A stretch of DNA of 64,000 nucleotides, taken from VRUE01 sp035548675 (GTDB taxonomy: Bacteria > Actinomycetota > Thermoleophilia > Solirubrobacterales > 70-9). Below are positions 7,461-15,142 of the stretch, piece by piece (position 1 is the stretch's first letter; each line of letters starts with the position of its first letter). The notes under the pieces were generated by a model. The model had not been told where the DNA came from and did no database searches. It worked only from the letters and a program-made list of their open reading frames with translations. The stretch spans positions 21,843 through 85,842 of the forward strand of contig DASZSJ010000142.1 in assembly GCA_035548675.1 (NCBI GenBank), written 5' to 3'. Made by a program: the position numbers and the translations under genes.

Positions 7461-7472
7461 GCTCGTTAACCG

Positions 7473-7937
7473 TCAAGCCCTGGAGAAGTGACGCCGCAGG
7501 CGCTCGTGGCGGTGGCGGAAGAACCAGCTGATCACCGGGCTGAGTGGGGCACCCGGAAGGCCCAGGCGGGGCTGCCAGCTGACGCGATCGGTCACGGTGC
7601 AGCCGCCCTCCGCTGGCTCGATCGTCCTTTCGTGTTCCCAGGTGCGCTGGCTCAGCATCTTCGAGCGCTCGAGGAAGCCGCGCCCCGGTTCGAAGCGCTC
7701 CAGGCAGACCTCGTCGTAGTCGAAGGGGATGAGGCCGAAGAGGAGGATCCAACTGCGGCCGATCGGCACGCCGATCTCGACGGTCTCAGGGCTGATCTCG
7801 CCGACGCCGGGCGGCAGCGTCATCCGCAGGTAGGGGCGCATCTCGTCGTTGATCCCCTCCGGTGTTATCACTCGCTCCCAGACCTCGGTTGCGGGGGCGT
7901 TCAGCCGGCTCGAGACGAATACCTCAGGATTTGCCAT
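7473..7937 (-). CDS. SRPBCC (START/Bet v1-like) family protein
   Basis: This 154-residue protein begins EVFVSSRLNAPATEVWERV, the N-terminal strand and helix of the Bet v1/START fold, and continues with the expected alternating strands (EISPETVEIGVPIGRSW, ERTIEPAEGGCTVTDRVSW). Such proteins bind hydrophobic ligands or act as cyclases; the ligand is not predictable. I placed the start at ATG 7937, giving the usual family length. It is divergent from trmO (18 bp between starts) around the palindrome AGAATTCT. Confidence 0.8.
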   Translation of the reverse strand: MANPEVFVSSRLNAPATEVWERVITPEGINDEMRPYLRMTLPPGVGEISPETVEIGVPIGRSWILLFGLIPFDYDEVCLERFEPGRGFLERSKMLSQRTWEHERTIEPAEGGCTVTDRVSWQPRLGLPGAPLSPVISWFFRHRHERLRRHFSRA

Positions 7938-7955
7938 GCGCGAGAATTCTGGCCA

Positions 7956-8354
7956 ATGGGCAAGACGCAGATGGAGATGAAGCAGGTGGGGCGGGTCGAA
8001 TCGCCCCTCGCCGAGCGCTCGCAGGCGCCGAAGCAGGGGAACGAGGGCTCGCCCGAGGCCTGGATCGTCTTCGAGCCCGCGTTCGCCGAGGCGCTGCACG
8101 GGATCGAGGCGGGCGACGAAATCCTTGTCTTGACCTGGCTCGACCGGGCGCATCGCGACGTCCTGCAGACTCGCCCCCGCGACGATCCCGCCAATCCGCT
8201 GCAGGGCGTCTTCAACACCCGCTCGCCCGATCGCCCCAACCCGATCGGGTTGCACCCGGTCACCGTGCTCGCGGCCGAGGGGCTGAGGATGAAGGTGCGG
8301 GACCTCGAGGCCCTCGACGGCACGCCGGTCGTCGACGTCAAGCCGGTCATATGA
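7956..8354 (+). CDS. trmO: TrmO-like tRNA N6-threonylcarbamoyladenosine methyltransferase, short form
   Basis: This 132-residue protein contains FNTRSPDRPNPIGLHPV, the hallmark of the YaeB/TrmO (UPF0066) family, which methylates t6A37 in tRNA using SAM, and begins with a typical QVGRVESP strand. It lacks the extra C-terminal domain of the E. coli enzyme (about 235 residues) and matches the short versions found in archaea and many actinobacteria, so the exact substrate is less sure. It overlaps the SDR gene by 4 nt (ATGA). Methionines at 7971 and 7977 are alternative starts. Confidence 0.82.
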   Translation: MGKTQMEMKQVGRVESPLAERSQAPKQGNEGSPEAWIVFEPAFAEALHGIEAGDEILVLTWLDRAHRDVLQTRPRDDPANPLQGVFNTRSPDRPNPIGLHPVTVLAAEGLRMKVRDLEALDGTPVVDVKPVI

Positions 8355-9076
8355 GGACCGCGGTCATCACCGGAGCCTCGAGCGGGATCGGCGCCGCCAC
8401 GGCGCGCGCCCTGGCCGGCGAGGGCTACCGGACCGTGCTCGGCGCCCGCCGCCTCGAGCGGCTGCGGGAGCTCGCGGCCGATCTCGGCGGCGAGGCGATT
8501 GCCCTCGACGTCGCCGATCCCGCCTCGGTCGAGGCGTTTGTCGCCACCATCGACGCCTGCGACGTGCTCGTCAACAACGCCGGCGGCGCCCTCGGCCTCG
8601 ACCCGCTCGCCGAGGCCGACGACGAGCAGTGGCTGCGGATGTACGAATCGAACGTGCTGGGGACGATGCGGATGACGCGGGCGCTGCTGCCAAAGCTGAT
8701 CGCCTCCGGCGACGGCCACGTCGTCGGCGTCACCAGCATCGCCGCGATCGAGGCCTACCGCGGCGGTGCCGGCTACAACGCGGCCAAGCACGCCCAGCGG
8801 GCGCTGCTGCGGGTGTTGCGCCAGGAGCTGCTCGGCCAGCCGGTTCGCGTCACCGAGGTCCTCCCCGGCATGGTCGAGACCGAGTTCTCGCTGGTCCGCT
8901 TCGGCGGCGACGAGGAGGCGGCGGCCCGCGTCTATGAGGGAATGACGCCGCTGAGCGCCGGCGACGTCGCCGAGTGCATCCGCTGGGCGCTCGCCCAGCC
9001 GCCCCACGTCAACGTCGACGAGATCGTCGTCCGCCCGCGCGACCAGGCGACCGCAACCGACGTCCACCGCCGCTAG
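8351..9076 (+). CDS. Short-chain dehydrogenase/reductase (YdfG-like)
   Basis: This 241-residue SDR has the cofactor motif TGASSGIG (residues 8-15), NNAGG near residue 76, the catalytic serine in VTSIAAIEAY, and YNAAK (about 137-141) giving the Ser-Tyr-Lys active site. An Arg pair after strand 2 (GARRLERL) suggests NADP preference. YdfG-type enzymes oxidise 3-hydroxy acids or serine, but the substrate here is unproven. Start ATG 8351 overlaps the trmO stop. The stop codon abuts palindromic repeat copy B. Confidence 0.87.
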   Translation: MRTAVITGASSGIGAATARALAGEGYRTVLGARRLERLRELAADLGGEAIALDVADPASVEAFVATIDACDVLVNNAGGALGLDPLAEADDEQWLRMYESNVLGTMRMTRALLPKLIASGDGHVVGVTSIAAIEAYRGGAGYNAAKHAQRALLRVLRQELLGQPVRVTEVLPGMVETEFSLVRFGGDEEAAARVYEGMTPLSAGDVAECIRWALAQPPHVNVDEIVVRPRDQATATDVHRR

Positions 9077-9127
9077 CGAACTGCATCGAATTCTCTACCT
9101 GGCAGGGTGAAAATTTGATGCAGTTCG
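9077..9127. repeat. 51-bp palindromic repeat, copy B
   Basis: It differs from copy A by one base (CATCGAATT in the left arm). It begins at the base after the SDR stop and ends one base before the convergent FAH stop at 9129, so it fills the whole intergenic space. Probably a bidirectional terminator. Confidence 0.8.
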
Positions 9128-9128
9128 A

Positions 9129-10010
9129 TCAGGCCTGGGAGGGCGGCGGCGCCAGGTAGCCGTCGGGCTCCGCGATCACGGTGTTGACGAGCTCGCCGAT
9201 GCGCTCGATCTCCACCCGCACCGTCTGGCCGACGTGGAGGATGTTCTCCTTCACCGGTTTGCGGCCGAGGCCGACGCCGGCGGGGGTGCCGGTCGCGATC
9301 ACGTCGCCGGGCTCGAGCGTGAACGCTTCGCTCAGGTGGGAGACCTGCTGGAAGCAGTCGAAGACCATCTCCGCCGTGCTCGCGTCCTGGCGCAGATCCC
9401 CGTCGACGTAGCAGCGCACGCGCAGGTCCTGCGGGTCGCCGACCTCCTCCGACGTCACCAGCCAGGGGCCGAGCGGGCCGTGGGTGTCGAAGGACTTGCC
9501 GATCGTCATCGTCTTCGCCCGCCCCTGCCAGTCGCGGACGCTGAGGTCGTTGGCGCAGGTGTAGCCGGCGATCGCCTCGTGGGCGCGCTCGAGCGGGACG
9601 TGGCGGCAGCGCTTGCCGATCACCACCGCCAGCTCCGCCTCGTAGTCGAGGAAGGTCGAGACCTTCGGCATGTGCACCTCCGCGCCGGGGCCGACGACGC
9701 AGCTCACCTGCTTGTTGAAGAAGGTCGGGACCTCGGGCGCCTCCATGCCCATCTCGGCGATGTGGTCGGCGTAGTTGAGCGCGATCGCCAGGTACTTGCG
9801 TGGCAGCGCCGGCGCCAGCAGGCCGGCCTCGGCGAGCGGGAGGCGGGGTGCCCCCGCCGCCCGCTCCTCGATCCCGCCCCGGCCGGCCGCGGCGAGAGCG
9901 GCGGCGGGTTCGGCGGGGAGGTCAGTGGCAGAGAGGTCGACGACCTCCTCGCCCTCGACGACCCCCAGCGCCGGTGCGCCGGTCTCGCTCTCGAATCGAC
10001 AGAGCCTCAT
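9129..10010 (-). CDS. Fumarylacetoacetate hydrolase family protein
   Basis: This 293-residue protein has an N-terminal strand domain (MRLCRFES) and the FAH catalytic domain: NYADHIAEMG (about residue 78), TFLDYEAELAVVIGK with metal-binding Glu residues, NDLSVRDWQ, and the C-terminal GDVIATGTPAGVGLGR. The family hydrolyses or decarboxylates acylpyruvates and related catechol-pathway intermediates with Mg2+. The precise substrate is not set by sequence. No partner catabolic genes are nearby. Upstream lies a 48-bp near-perfect palindrome (10039-10086). Confidence 0.88.
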   Translation of the reverse strand: MRLCRFESETGAPALGVVEGEEVVDLSATDLPAEPAAALAAAGRGGIEERAAGAPRLPLAEAGLLAPALPRKYLAIALNYADHIAEMGMEAPEVPTFFNKQVSCVVGPGAEVHMPKVSTFLDYEAELAVVIGKRCRHVPLERAHEAIAGYTCANDLSVRDWQGRAKTMTIGKSFDTHGPLGPWLVTSEEVGDPQDLRVRCYVDGDLRQDASTAEMVFDCFQQVSHLSEAFTLEPGDVIATGTPAGVGLGRKPVKENILHVGQTVRVEIERIGELVNTVIAEPDGYLAPPPSQA

Positions 10011-10038
10011 CTACCTGGGACTCTGCCAAACCTCTCCG

Positions 10039-10086
10039 CTGACTTCGTCTTTGTGGGGGCATATGGAGCTACAAAGGCGAAGTCAG
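10039..10086. repeat. Long inverted repeat in the FAH/exonuclease divergent gap
   Basis: Arms 10039-10054 (CTGACTTCGTCTTTGT) and 10071-10086 match with one mismatch (a G-U pair in RNA) around a 16-nt loop. It sits 28 bp upstream of the FAH start and about 140 bp before the exonuclease gene. It could be an operator, an mRNA leader hairpin or a decayed palindromic unit. Confidence 0.55.
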
Positions 10087-10211
10087 TCTTCGGGCTCGTC
10101 ACTGGCATCGCGCTCGACGGGGGCGCTGCGGTGGTTCGACTCATGAGTGTGCAAATACCCCTGCAAAGTGTGAAAAAAGTGTGGCGCCGGATGGTCGTCC
10201 GCCGCCGTCAT

Positions 10212-10217
10212 TACTTT
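10212..10217 (+). promoter_or_regulatory. Leaderless -10 hexamer TACTTT
   Basis: TACTTT ends 8 nt before GTG 10226, supporting that start for the exonuclease gene. Confidence 0.4.
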
Positions 10218-10225
10218 GGATCGCA

Positions 10226-11221
10226 GTGGAGCAGCAAGCCCTTACCGAGACCCTGATTGCCACCCGGGTGCCGCTCTCCGAGCTGCAGGACGGGCAGCGA
10301 GTCGGCGGCGTCTACGCGGTGTGCGAGCGCGAGCTGCGGCGCAAGCGCAACGGCGAGCCCTGGTTGCGACTCGCCCTCGGCGATGCCAGCGGCCGCTGCG
10401 AGGCGGTCGCCTGGGAGGAGGCCGAGGCGCTCCACGCGCTCGCCGCGCCCGGCACCCCGGTCCACGTCAGCGGCATCTATGAGGTCAGCGACCGCTGGGG
10501 GGCGAAGATCAAGCTCAGCGCCCTGCGCGAGGCGAGCGAGGAGGAGTACCGCCCCGAGGACCTCGCGGTCGAGTCGGAGGTCTCGCTCGAGCTGCTGGAG
10601 AGTGGCCTGCGCGAGCTGCTGGCGACGGTGCAGGACCGCCAGCTGCGCTACCTGCTCGATCGCTTCTTCGGCGAGGAGTCGGAGCTCTGGCCCCGCTTCC
10701 GCGACGCGCCCGCGGCGAAGACATACCACCAGGCCTACCGCCACGGGCTGCTCGAGCACACGGTCTCCGTGGCGCAGGCGGTCAGCGCCGCCGCTGCCTA
10801 CTTCCCCGGCATCGACCGCGACGTCGCCGTCACCGGCGCGCTCCTGCACGACATCGGCAAGACCGAGGCCTACAACGACGATCCGCTGGCGATCGACCTC
10901 ACCGACGCCGGCCGCCTGCAGGGCGAGATCCCGCTCGGCTACTACAAGGTGCGCCGCGAGATCGAGGAGATCCCCGGCTTCGATCCGGCCCTCGCCCAGG
11001 CGGTCCTCCACATCATCCTCGCCCACCACGGCTCGCTCGAACACGGCTCACCCGTCGTTCCCGCCACCCGCGAGGCCGTCCTCGTCCACATGATCGACAA
11101 CCTCGGCGGCCGCCTCGGCAGCTTCGACCGCCTCGAGCGCCAGCTCCCCGCCGGCGAGTCCTGGTCCGGCTTCGACCGCGCCCTCTCCGGCTCCGCCTAC
11201 TTCGGCCAGCGCGCGGCCTGA
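10226..11221 (+). CDS. YhaM-like 3'-5' exoribonuclease (OB-fold plus HD domain)
   Basis: This 331-residue protein combines an N-terminal OB-fold (residues about 15-100: PWLRLALGDASGRCEAVAWE) with an HD phosphohydrolase domain (YRHGLLEHTVSVAQAV, then GALLHDIGKTEAY and LAHHGSLEHG), the architecture of Bacillus YhaM, a 3'-5' exonuclease for RNA and DNA. GTG 10226 is chosen because TACTTT lies 8 nt upstream and the fold begins there. The next membrane gene starts 5 nt downstream, so they may be co-transcribed, though no functional link is evident. Confidence 0.85.
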   Translation: MEQQALTETLIATRVPLSELQDGQRVGGVYAVCERELRRKRNGEPWLRLALGDASGRCEAVAWEEAEALHALAAPGTPVHVSGIYEVSDRWGAKIKLSALREASEEEYRPEDLAVESEVSLELLESGLRELLATVQDRQLRYLLDRFFGEESELWPRFRDAPAAKTYHQAYRHGLLEHTVSVAQAVSAAAAYFPGIDRDVAVTGALLHDIGKTEAYNDDPLAIDLTDAGRLQGEIPLGYYKVRREIEEIPGFDPALAQAVLHIILAHHGSLEHGSPVVPATREAVLVHMIDNLGGRLGSFDRLERQLPAGESWSGFDRALSGSAYFGQRAA

Positions 11222-11226
11222 CGACC

Positions 11227-12933
11227 ATGCTGAAGCGGCACTGGTCGATCCTGGCGCTTGGCTGCGCGATCGTTGCCTCGACCCTGCTGCTGCTCTACCT
11301 GGTTCGTGGCCTGACGCCGCTCGTCGACGAGTGGGGTTACCTCTACGGCTACCGCTCCTGGTCGCTGGAAACGCTTCTCACCCCCCATAACGGGCACCTG
11401 ATGCTCCTCTCCCTTCTCCTTTACAAGGGAATGTTCGCCCTCTTTGGCCTCGAGTCCCAAGTCCCTTACCAACTCGTCAACCTCGCTTTCTCGGCCGCGG
11501 TTGCCACGCTCCTCTTCAGTCTGATCCGATCCGCGATCGGGGACCTGCTGGCCCTTGCCGCCGCCGTCCTGATCCTCTTTTACGGGGCCGGCGCCGATGT
11601 GATCCTGCCGACCTTCGCCTACCCCAATCTGTTCGGCCTCGCCACCGGCCTCGCTGTTCTGCTCGTCCTGCGACGCGGCGACCGCAAGGGCGACGTCGCT
11701 GCCTGCCTCCTGCTCACCATCTCGATCACCGCCTACAGCCTCGGCATCGTCTTTGCGGTCGGCGCCGTGGCGGCGCTGGCACTGCGCCCCCGCGGCGAGC
11801 GCCTGCGCTCCTGGTGGGTGGTCGCGGTCCCGATCCTCGTCTATGCGGCCTGGGCGATTTGGGCGACCAAGTTCCACCAGCAGCATCTGTACGTCCACAA
11901 CCTCAAGATCATCGGCTCGGCCATCGCCGACCAGGCGAGCGCGGTGATGGCGGGGCTCACCGGCCTCTATACGACGCCAAACGGTCCCAAGCCCCCGGAA
12001 AACCTCATACCGATACGGACCACCTGGGGGCCGGTCCTCGTCGGTGGCCTCGCCGTGCTCGCCTACTGGCGTCTGCGCCGGCCGCCGCGCCTCAGCAACG
12101 ACGCGATCGTCGCGATCGTCGTCCTGGTCGTCTACTTCTTCCTCGTCGGGATCTCACTCAACCAGTTCCGCAACACGTTCGACACGCGGTTCGTCTACGT
12201 CGGCTCGGTCTTCATGCTGCTCGCCGTCGCCGAGTTGCTGGCCCCCTACCGGCCCGCGCGCGGGGGGCTGATCGCGATCGGGGTTGTCTTTGTCTTCTCG
12301 ATGTGCGCGAACATCGCCGAACTGGGCGACGTCGCGCAGAGCTTCCGGGCGCAGTCTTCGTCGATCCGCGCCAAGCTGGCCGCCGTCGCGCTCGCCGGGC
12401 CGGCGGCCAAGGAGTCAGTCACAGTCGAGGACCCTCCGGGGGCCGCTAATTTCTCCGTCGAGCAGTTCCACGAATTCGATGCCGACTTCGGCCTGCCCGC
12501 TTACTCGCGGCAAGAACTGGAGAGTTCAGCCCCCGGCGCGCGACAGATCGCCGACGAAGAGCTAGTGCGGGTATTGGGCATTGCGCCGGAACCCGTGCGG
12601 AGCGTCGCGCCCTCAGCCGATGCCGGACCGCTCGAAGTAGGGGTGCGGGAAGGCCAGCCGCGGGCGCGCCGGCGGGGCAAGTGCGCCCTGATCGTAAGCC
12701 GCGGCGGGGCGACGACGAACGCCCTGATCCAGCTCGAAAGCGGCGGCGTCGCCTACCGTTCCTCCGCTCCGGTGGAGACCGCGATCGGCAAGTTCGGGGA
12801 CATGGCCTCGGCCCTGTTGCCGAAGAGCACCGGCGCAAACCGGATCCTGATCCGGGGCCCCTCATCCCTCGCGCCCTGGACGCTCGCGATGAACGTCAGC
12901 GCGCCGACTCTCGTCTGTCCGGTCACCGGCTGA
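11227..12933 (+). CDS. GT-C-like polytopic membrane protein, paralogue 1
   Basis: The protein is 568 residues. The first helix (about 7-27) is followed by VDEWGYLYGYRSWSLETLLT, then PHNGHL; an acidic pair in the first outer loop is the signature of GT-C glycosyltransferases that use polyprenyl-phosphate sugars. About ten helices follow, then a soluble C-terminal domain (about 380-568) ending in a Pro-Trp segment and a near-terminal Cys (TLVCPVTG). It is clearly paralogous to the next gene and to the one at 53942. Probable role: adding a sugar to a surface glycan on the outer face. The family has no name I recognise; enzyme activity is inference. Confidence 0.75.
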   Translation: MLKRHWSILALGCAIVASTLLLLYLVRGLTPLVDEWGYLYGYRSWSLETLLTPHNGHLMLLSLLLYKGMFALFGLESQVPYQLVNLAFSAAVATLLFSLIRSAIGDLLALAAAVLILFYGAGADVILPTFAYPNLFGLATGLAVLLVLRRGDRKGDVAACLLLTISITAYSLGIVFAVGAVAALALRPRGERLRSWWVVAVPILVYAAWAIWATKFHQQHLYVHNLKIIGSAIADQASAVMAGLTGLYTTPNGPKPPENLIPIRTTWGPVLVGGLAVLAYWRLRRPPRLSNDAIVAIVVLVVYFFLVGISLNQFRNTFDTRFVYVGSVFMLLAVAELLAPYRPARGGLIAIGVVFVFSMCANIAELGDVAQSFRAQSSSIRAKLAAVALAGPAAKESVTVEDPPGAANFSVEQFHEFDADFGLPAYSRQELESSAPGARQIADEELVRVLGIAPEPVRSVAPSADAGPLEVGVREGQPRARRRGKCALIVSRGGATTNALIQLESGGVAYRSSAPVETAIGKFGDMASALLPKSTGANRILIRGPSSLAPWTLAMNVSAPTLVCPVTG

Positions 12934-12935
12934 CC

Positions 12936-12941
12936 TAGACT
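12936..12941 (+). promoter_or_regulatory. -10 hexamer TAGACT
   Basis: TAGACT ends 11 nt before ATG 12953, giving at most a few bases of leader. Confidence 0.4.
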
Positions 12942-12952
12942 GCTCCGCTCGA

Positions 12953-14767
12953 ATGGCTTCGCCGCGCTCCGAAGAGCCAGATCCGCACCCCACCCTGGAT
13001 CCGATCGCTTGGCTCGGGAGGGCCGTCGACCGTTTCGGCTCCTGGGCGCATCGCATCGGTGAGGAGCGCGTTGCCTACGCGGTGCTGGCGGCCGCCTACG
13101 CGCTCGCCGCGATCCTAATCCTCCATTGGAGTGAGGGACAGAGTTTCGTCAACGACGAGTGGAACTACCTCGTCGTCTTTCGAGGGTGGAACCTGGAACT
13201 ACTGCTGACGCCCCAGAACGGGCACCTGATCGTCTTCCCGCTGATGCTTTATAAGACGCTGTTTGGCACCGTTGGCGCCAGCTCGCATTTCCCGTATCAG
13301 CTGACGACGGTTGTCCTCCATCTAATCGTCGCAACGGTCTTCTTCGCCTTGGTCCGCCGCCGCCTGCCGCTTGCGGCGGCGGTGGGCCTGACCCTGCTGG
13401 TCGTCTTCTTCGGGGCCGGCTGGGACACGTTGATGGGCGCTTATGAGATCCCCAATCTCTCTGGCATGGCGGCCGGTCTAGGCATGCTGCTGGCCCTGCA
13501 AAGGCGCACCCGTGGGGGCGACGTCGCGGCGTGCCTCTTGCTCGCACTCTGCCTCGGTTCCTTTAGCGTCGGAATCGCCTTTGCCCTTGGCGCGTTGATC
13601 TCGCTCCTGCTTGGCGGCAGGGCGGAATGGAGGCGCCTCTGGGTCGTGCTCGTCCCTGGCTTGACCTATGCCGTCTGGTTTACCTGGGCCCGCAAGTTCG
13701 GCCAGGGCGACATCACGATCGAGTCGATCAGCAGTGTCTTCAGCGGCAGCGCCGACCAGGTGGCGGCGATCACGGCGGCGATCACGGGCCTGTTTCGCGT
13801 TCCCGGCAGCGTCGGCCTGCCGGTGGTCCTGGAATTGCGCTCTGACTGGGGCTATCCGCTGGCCGTGGTCTTGATCGCCCTGATCGCCCTGCACGTGCGC
13901 CGTGCACCGCGCTCGATTTACTTCTGGACCCTGGTTTCGACCATCGTTCTCTATCTGGTCCTGGTCGCCTTCGGCCTCAGCCCTGCCCGCACCCCCTTCG
14001 CTAGCCGCTATGTCTATATGGGGGGCATCATCAGCCTGCTGCTGGTCGCCGAGCTGGGCCGTGAGATCAAGTGGTCGACCGTTACCGGCCTGCTTGCAGT
14101 GATCGTCCTGGGCCTCTCGTTGATGGCGAACGCCTCCACGCTGCGAGCGGGCGCCCGCCTCTTCCAGGCGGAGGGGGAAACCAATCGTGCCACCCTGGGC
14201 GCCCTGGAAATCGCCCGCGCCGAGGTCGATCGCGGCCTCTCAGCCGAGGACGGAGAAAAGACCACCCACTCCCACCCCGACATGTTCTTCCCGATCTGGG
14301 CCTACTTCGACCTAGCCGATGACCAAGGCTCCCCTGCATACGACTTGGCCGAACTTGAAGCCGCGGGAGAGCAGGCGCGCGAAGCGGCGGACCAGGAGCT
14401 GGTGCGAACGCTCCAGGTCGAAGTCGCGCCGAGGACCGCGCCCAAGGTCGATCGCGGCGGCACGCCCCCCACGCCGCTGAGCGAAACGAACGGGCACGCC
14501 CGCGTCATTGGCGGTTGCGTCGCTCTCGTTCCCGACCCCGGTCGGACCGCGACCTTCCAGCTCGAATTGCCGCCAGGAGGATTCAGCTATCGCACCCGCC
14601 CCGACGCCAAGGTCACGATCAAGCTCGGCCGCTTCGCTGATCTCCTGGTTAACGAACTCCCTCCGGTCGCCGGTTCCGGAGAAGTCGAGATCCCCACCGA
14701 CTCGGCGCAGAGACCCTGGCGAGCCGAGCTCGACGCAGAAGCCAAGGTCCTGGCCTGCGCCCGCTGA
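12953..14767 (+). CDS. GT-C-like polytopic membrane protein, paralogue 2
   Basis: This 604-residue protein has a 35-residue cytoplasmic N-terminus, then a helix and the loop NDEWNYLVVFRGWNLELLLT, then PQNGHL, matching paralogue 1 nearly position by position. Ten or so helices and a soluble C-terminal domain ending PWRAELDAEAKVLACAR follow. The Asp-Glu in the first outer loop is the likely catalytic site by analogy with PMT/ArnT-type GT-C enzymes. Tandem paralogues in one orientation suggest duplication with diverged sugar or acceptor use. It has its own TAGACT box although it follows paralogue 1 by only 19 nt. Confidence 0.75.
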   Translation: MASPRSEEPDPHPTLDPIAWLGRAVDRFGSWAHRIGEERVAYAVLAAAYALAAILILHWSEGQSFVNDEWNYLVVFRGWNLELLLTPQNGHLIVFPLMLYKTLFGTVGASSHFPYQLTTVVLHLIVATVFFALVRRRLPLAAAVGLTLLVVFFGAGWDTLMGAYEIPNLSGMAAGLGMLLALQRRTRGGDVAACLLLALCLGSFSVGIAFALGALISLLLGGRAEWRRLWVVLVPGLTYAVWFTWARKFGQGDITIESISSVFSGSADQVAAITAAITGLFRVPGSVGLPVVLELRSDWGYPLAVVLIALIALHVRRAPRSIYFWTLVSTIVLYLVLVAFGLSPARTPFASRYVYMGGIISLLLVAELGREIKWSTVTGLLAVIVLGLSLMANASTLRAGARLFQAEGETNRATLGALEIARAEVDRGLSAEDGEKTTHSHPDMFFPIWAYFDLADDQGSPAYDLAELEAAGEQAREAADQELVRTLQVEVAPRTAPKVDRGGTPPTPLSETNGHARVIGGCVALVPDPGRTATFQLELPPGGFSYRTRPDAKVTIKLGRFADLLVNELPPVAGSGEVEIPTDSAQRPWRAELDAEAKVLACAR

Positions 14768-14798
14768 GCGAGCGCGGCTGGTGGGATCCCCGCCGACC

Positions 14799-15113
14799 TC
14801 AGAAGCGCTGAGCGCAGGCTTCGATCCGGTGAACGTTGCCGTTCGCGCGCTGCACGCAGCGGACGAGGCGCTTGCGCTGGGCGCCGGGGCTGCTGCTCTC
14901 GAATGAGCGGCGCACCTCGCGCTTGATCTGCTTGCTCACGCCGTCGATCGACTTGCCGATCTCGTCCAGGCCGGTCGAGTGGATCGCGTCCTCGGTCGTG
15001 TTGAGGACGGGCTTGACGATGAAGAGGTAGACGAGGAAGAGGACTCCGGCGGCTACGGCAAGCCGGATGATGCCCGAAGTCAGGTTGCCGAAGAGGTTGC
15101 GCAGCAGGTCCAC
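14799..15113 (-). CDS. Small single-helix membrane protein of unknown function
   Basis: This 104-residue protein has one hydrophobic segment (IIRLAVAAGVLFLVYLFIVK, about residues 15-34), then an amphipathic region with alternating charged residues (DEIGKSIDGVSKQIKREVRR) and a basic C-terminus with two cysteines. I do not recognise the family. It is divergent from pafBC, and its probable -10 (GATAGT, complement of 15128-15133) overlaps the -10 of that gene, so the two could respond together. The start is GTG 15113. Confidence 0.65.
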   Translation of the reverse strand: MDLLRNLFGNLTSGIIRLAVAAGVLFLVYLFIVKPVLNTTEDAIHSTGLDEIGKSIDGVSKQIKREVRRSFESSSPGAQRKRLVRCVQRANGNVHRIEACAQRF

Positions 15114-15127
15114 GAGACCGGCCGCAC

Positions 15128-15135
15128 ACTATCCT
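15128..15135. promoter_or_regulatory. Overlapping divergent -10 boxes
   Basis: On the plus strand TATCCT (15130-15135) ends 7 nt before GTG 15143. On the minus strand GATAGT (15133-15128) lies 14 nt before GTG 15113. Only one polymerase can occupy the site at a time. Confidence 0.5.
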
Positions 15136-15142
15136 GCGGGCC

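Noticed and set aside
5087..7470. A duplicated tRNA-Phe 3' end (att site) at the far edge of the accessory patch
   Set aside because: I searched by eye for the T-arm/acceptor sequence downstream and found none, and there is no integrase gene in the window.
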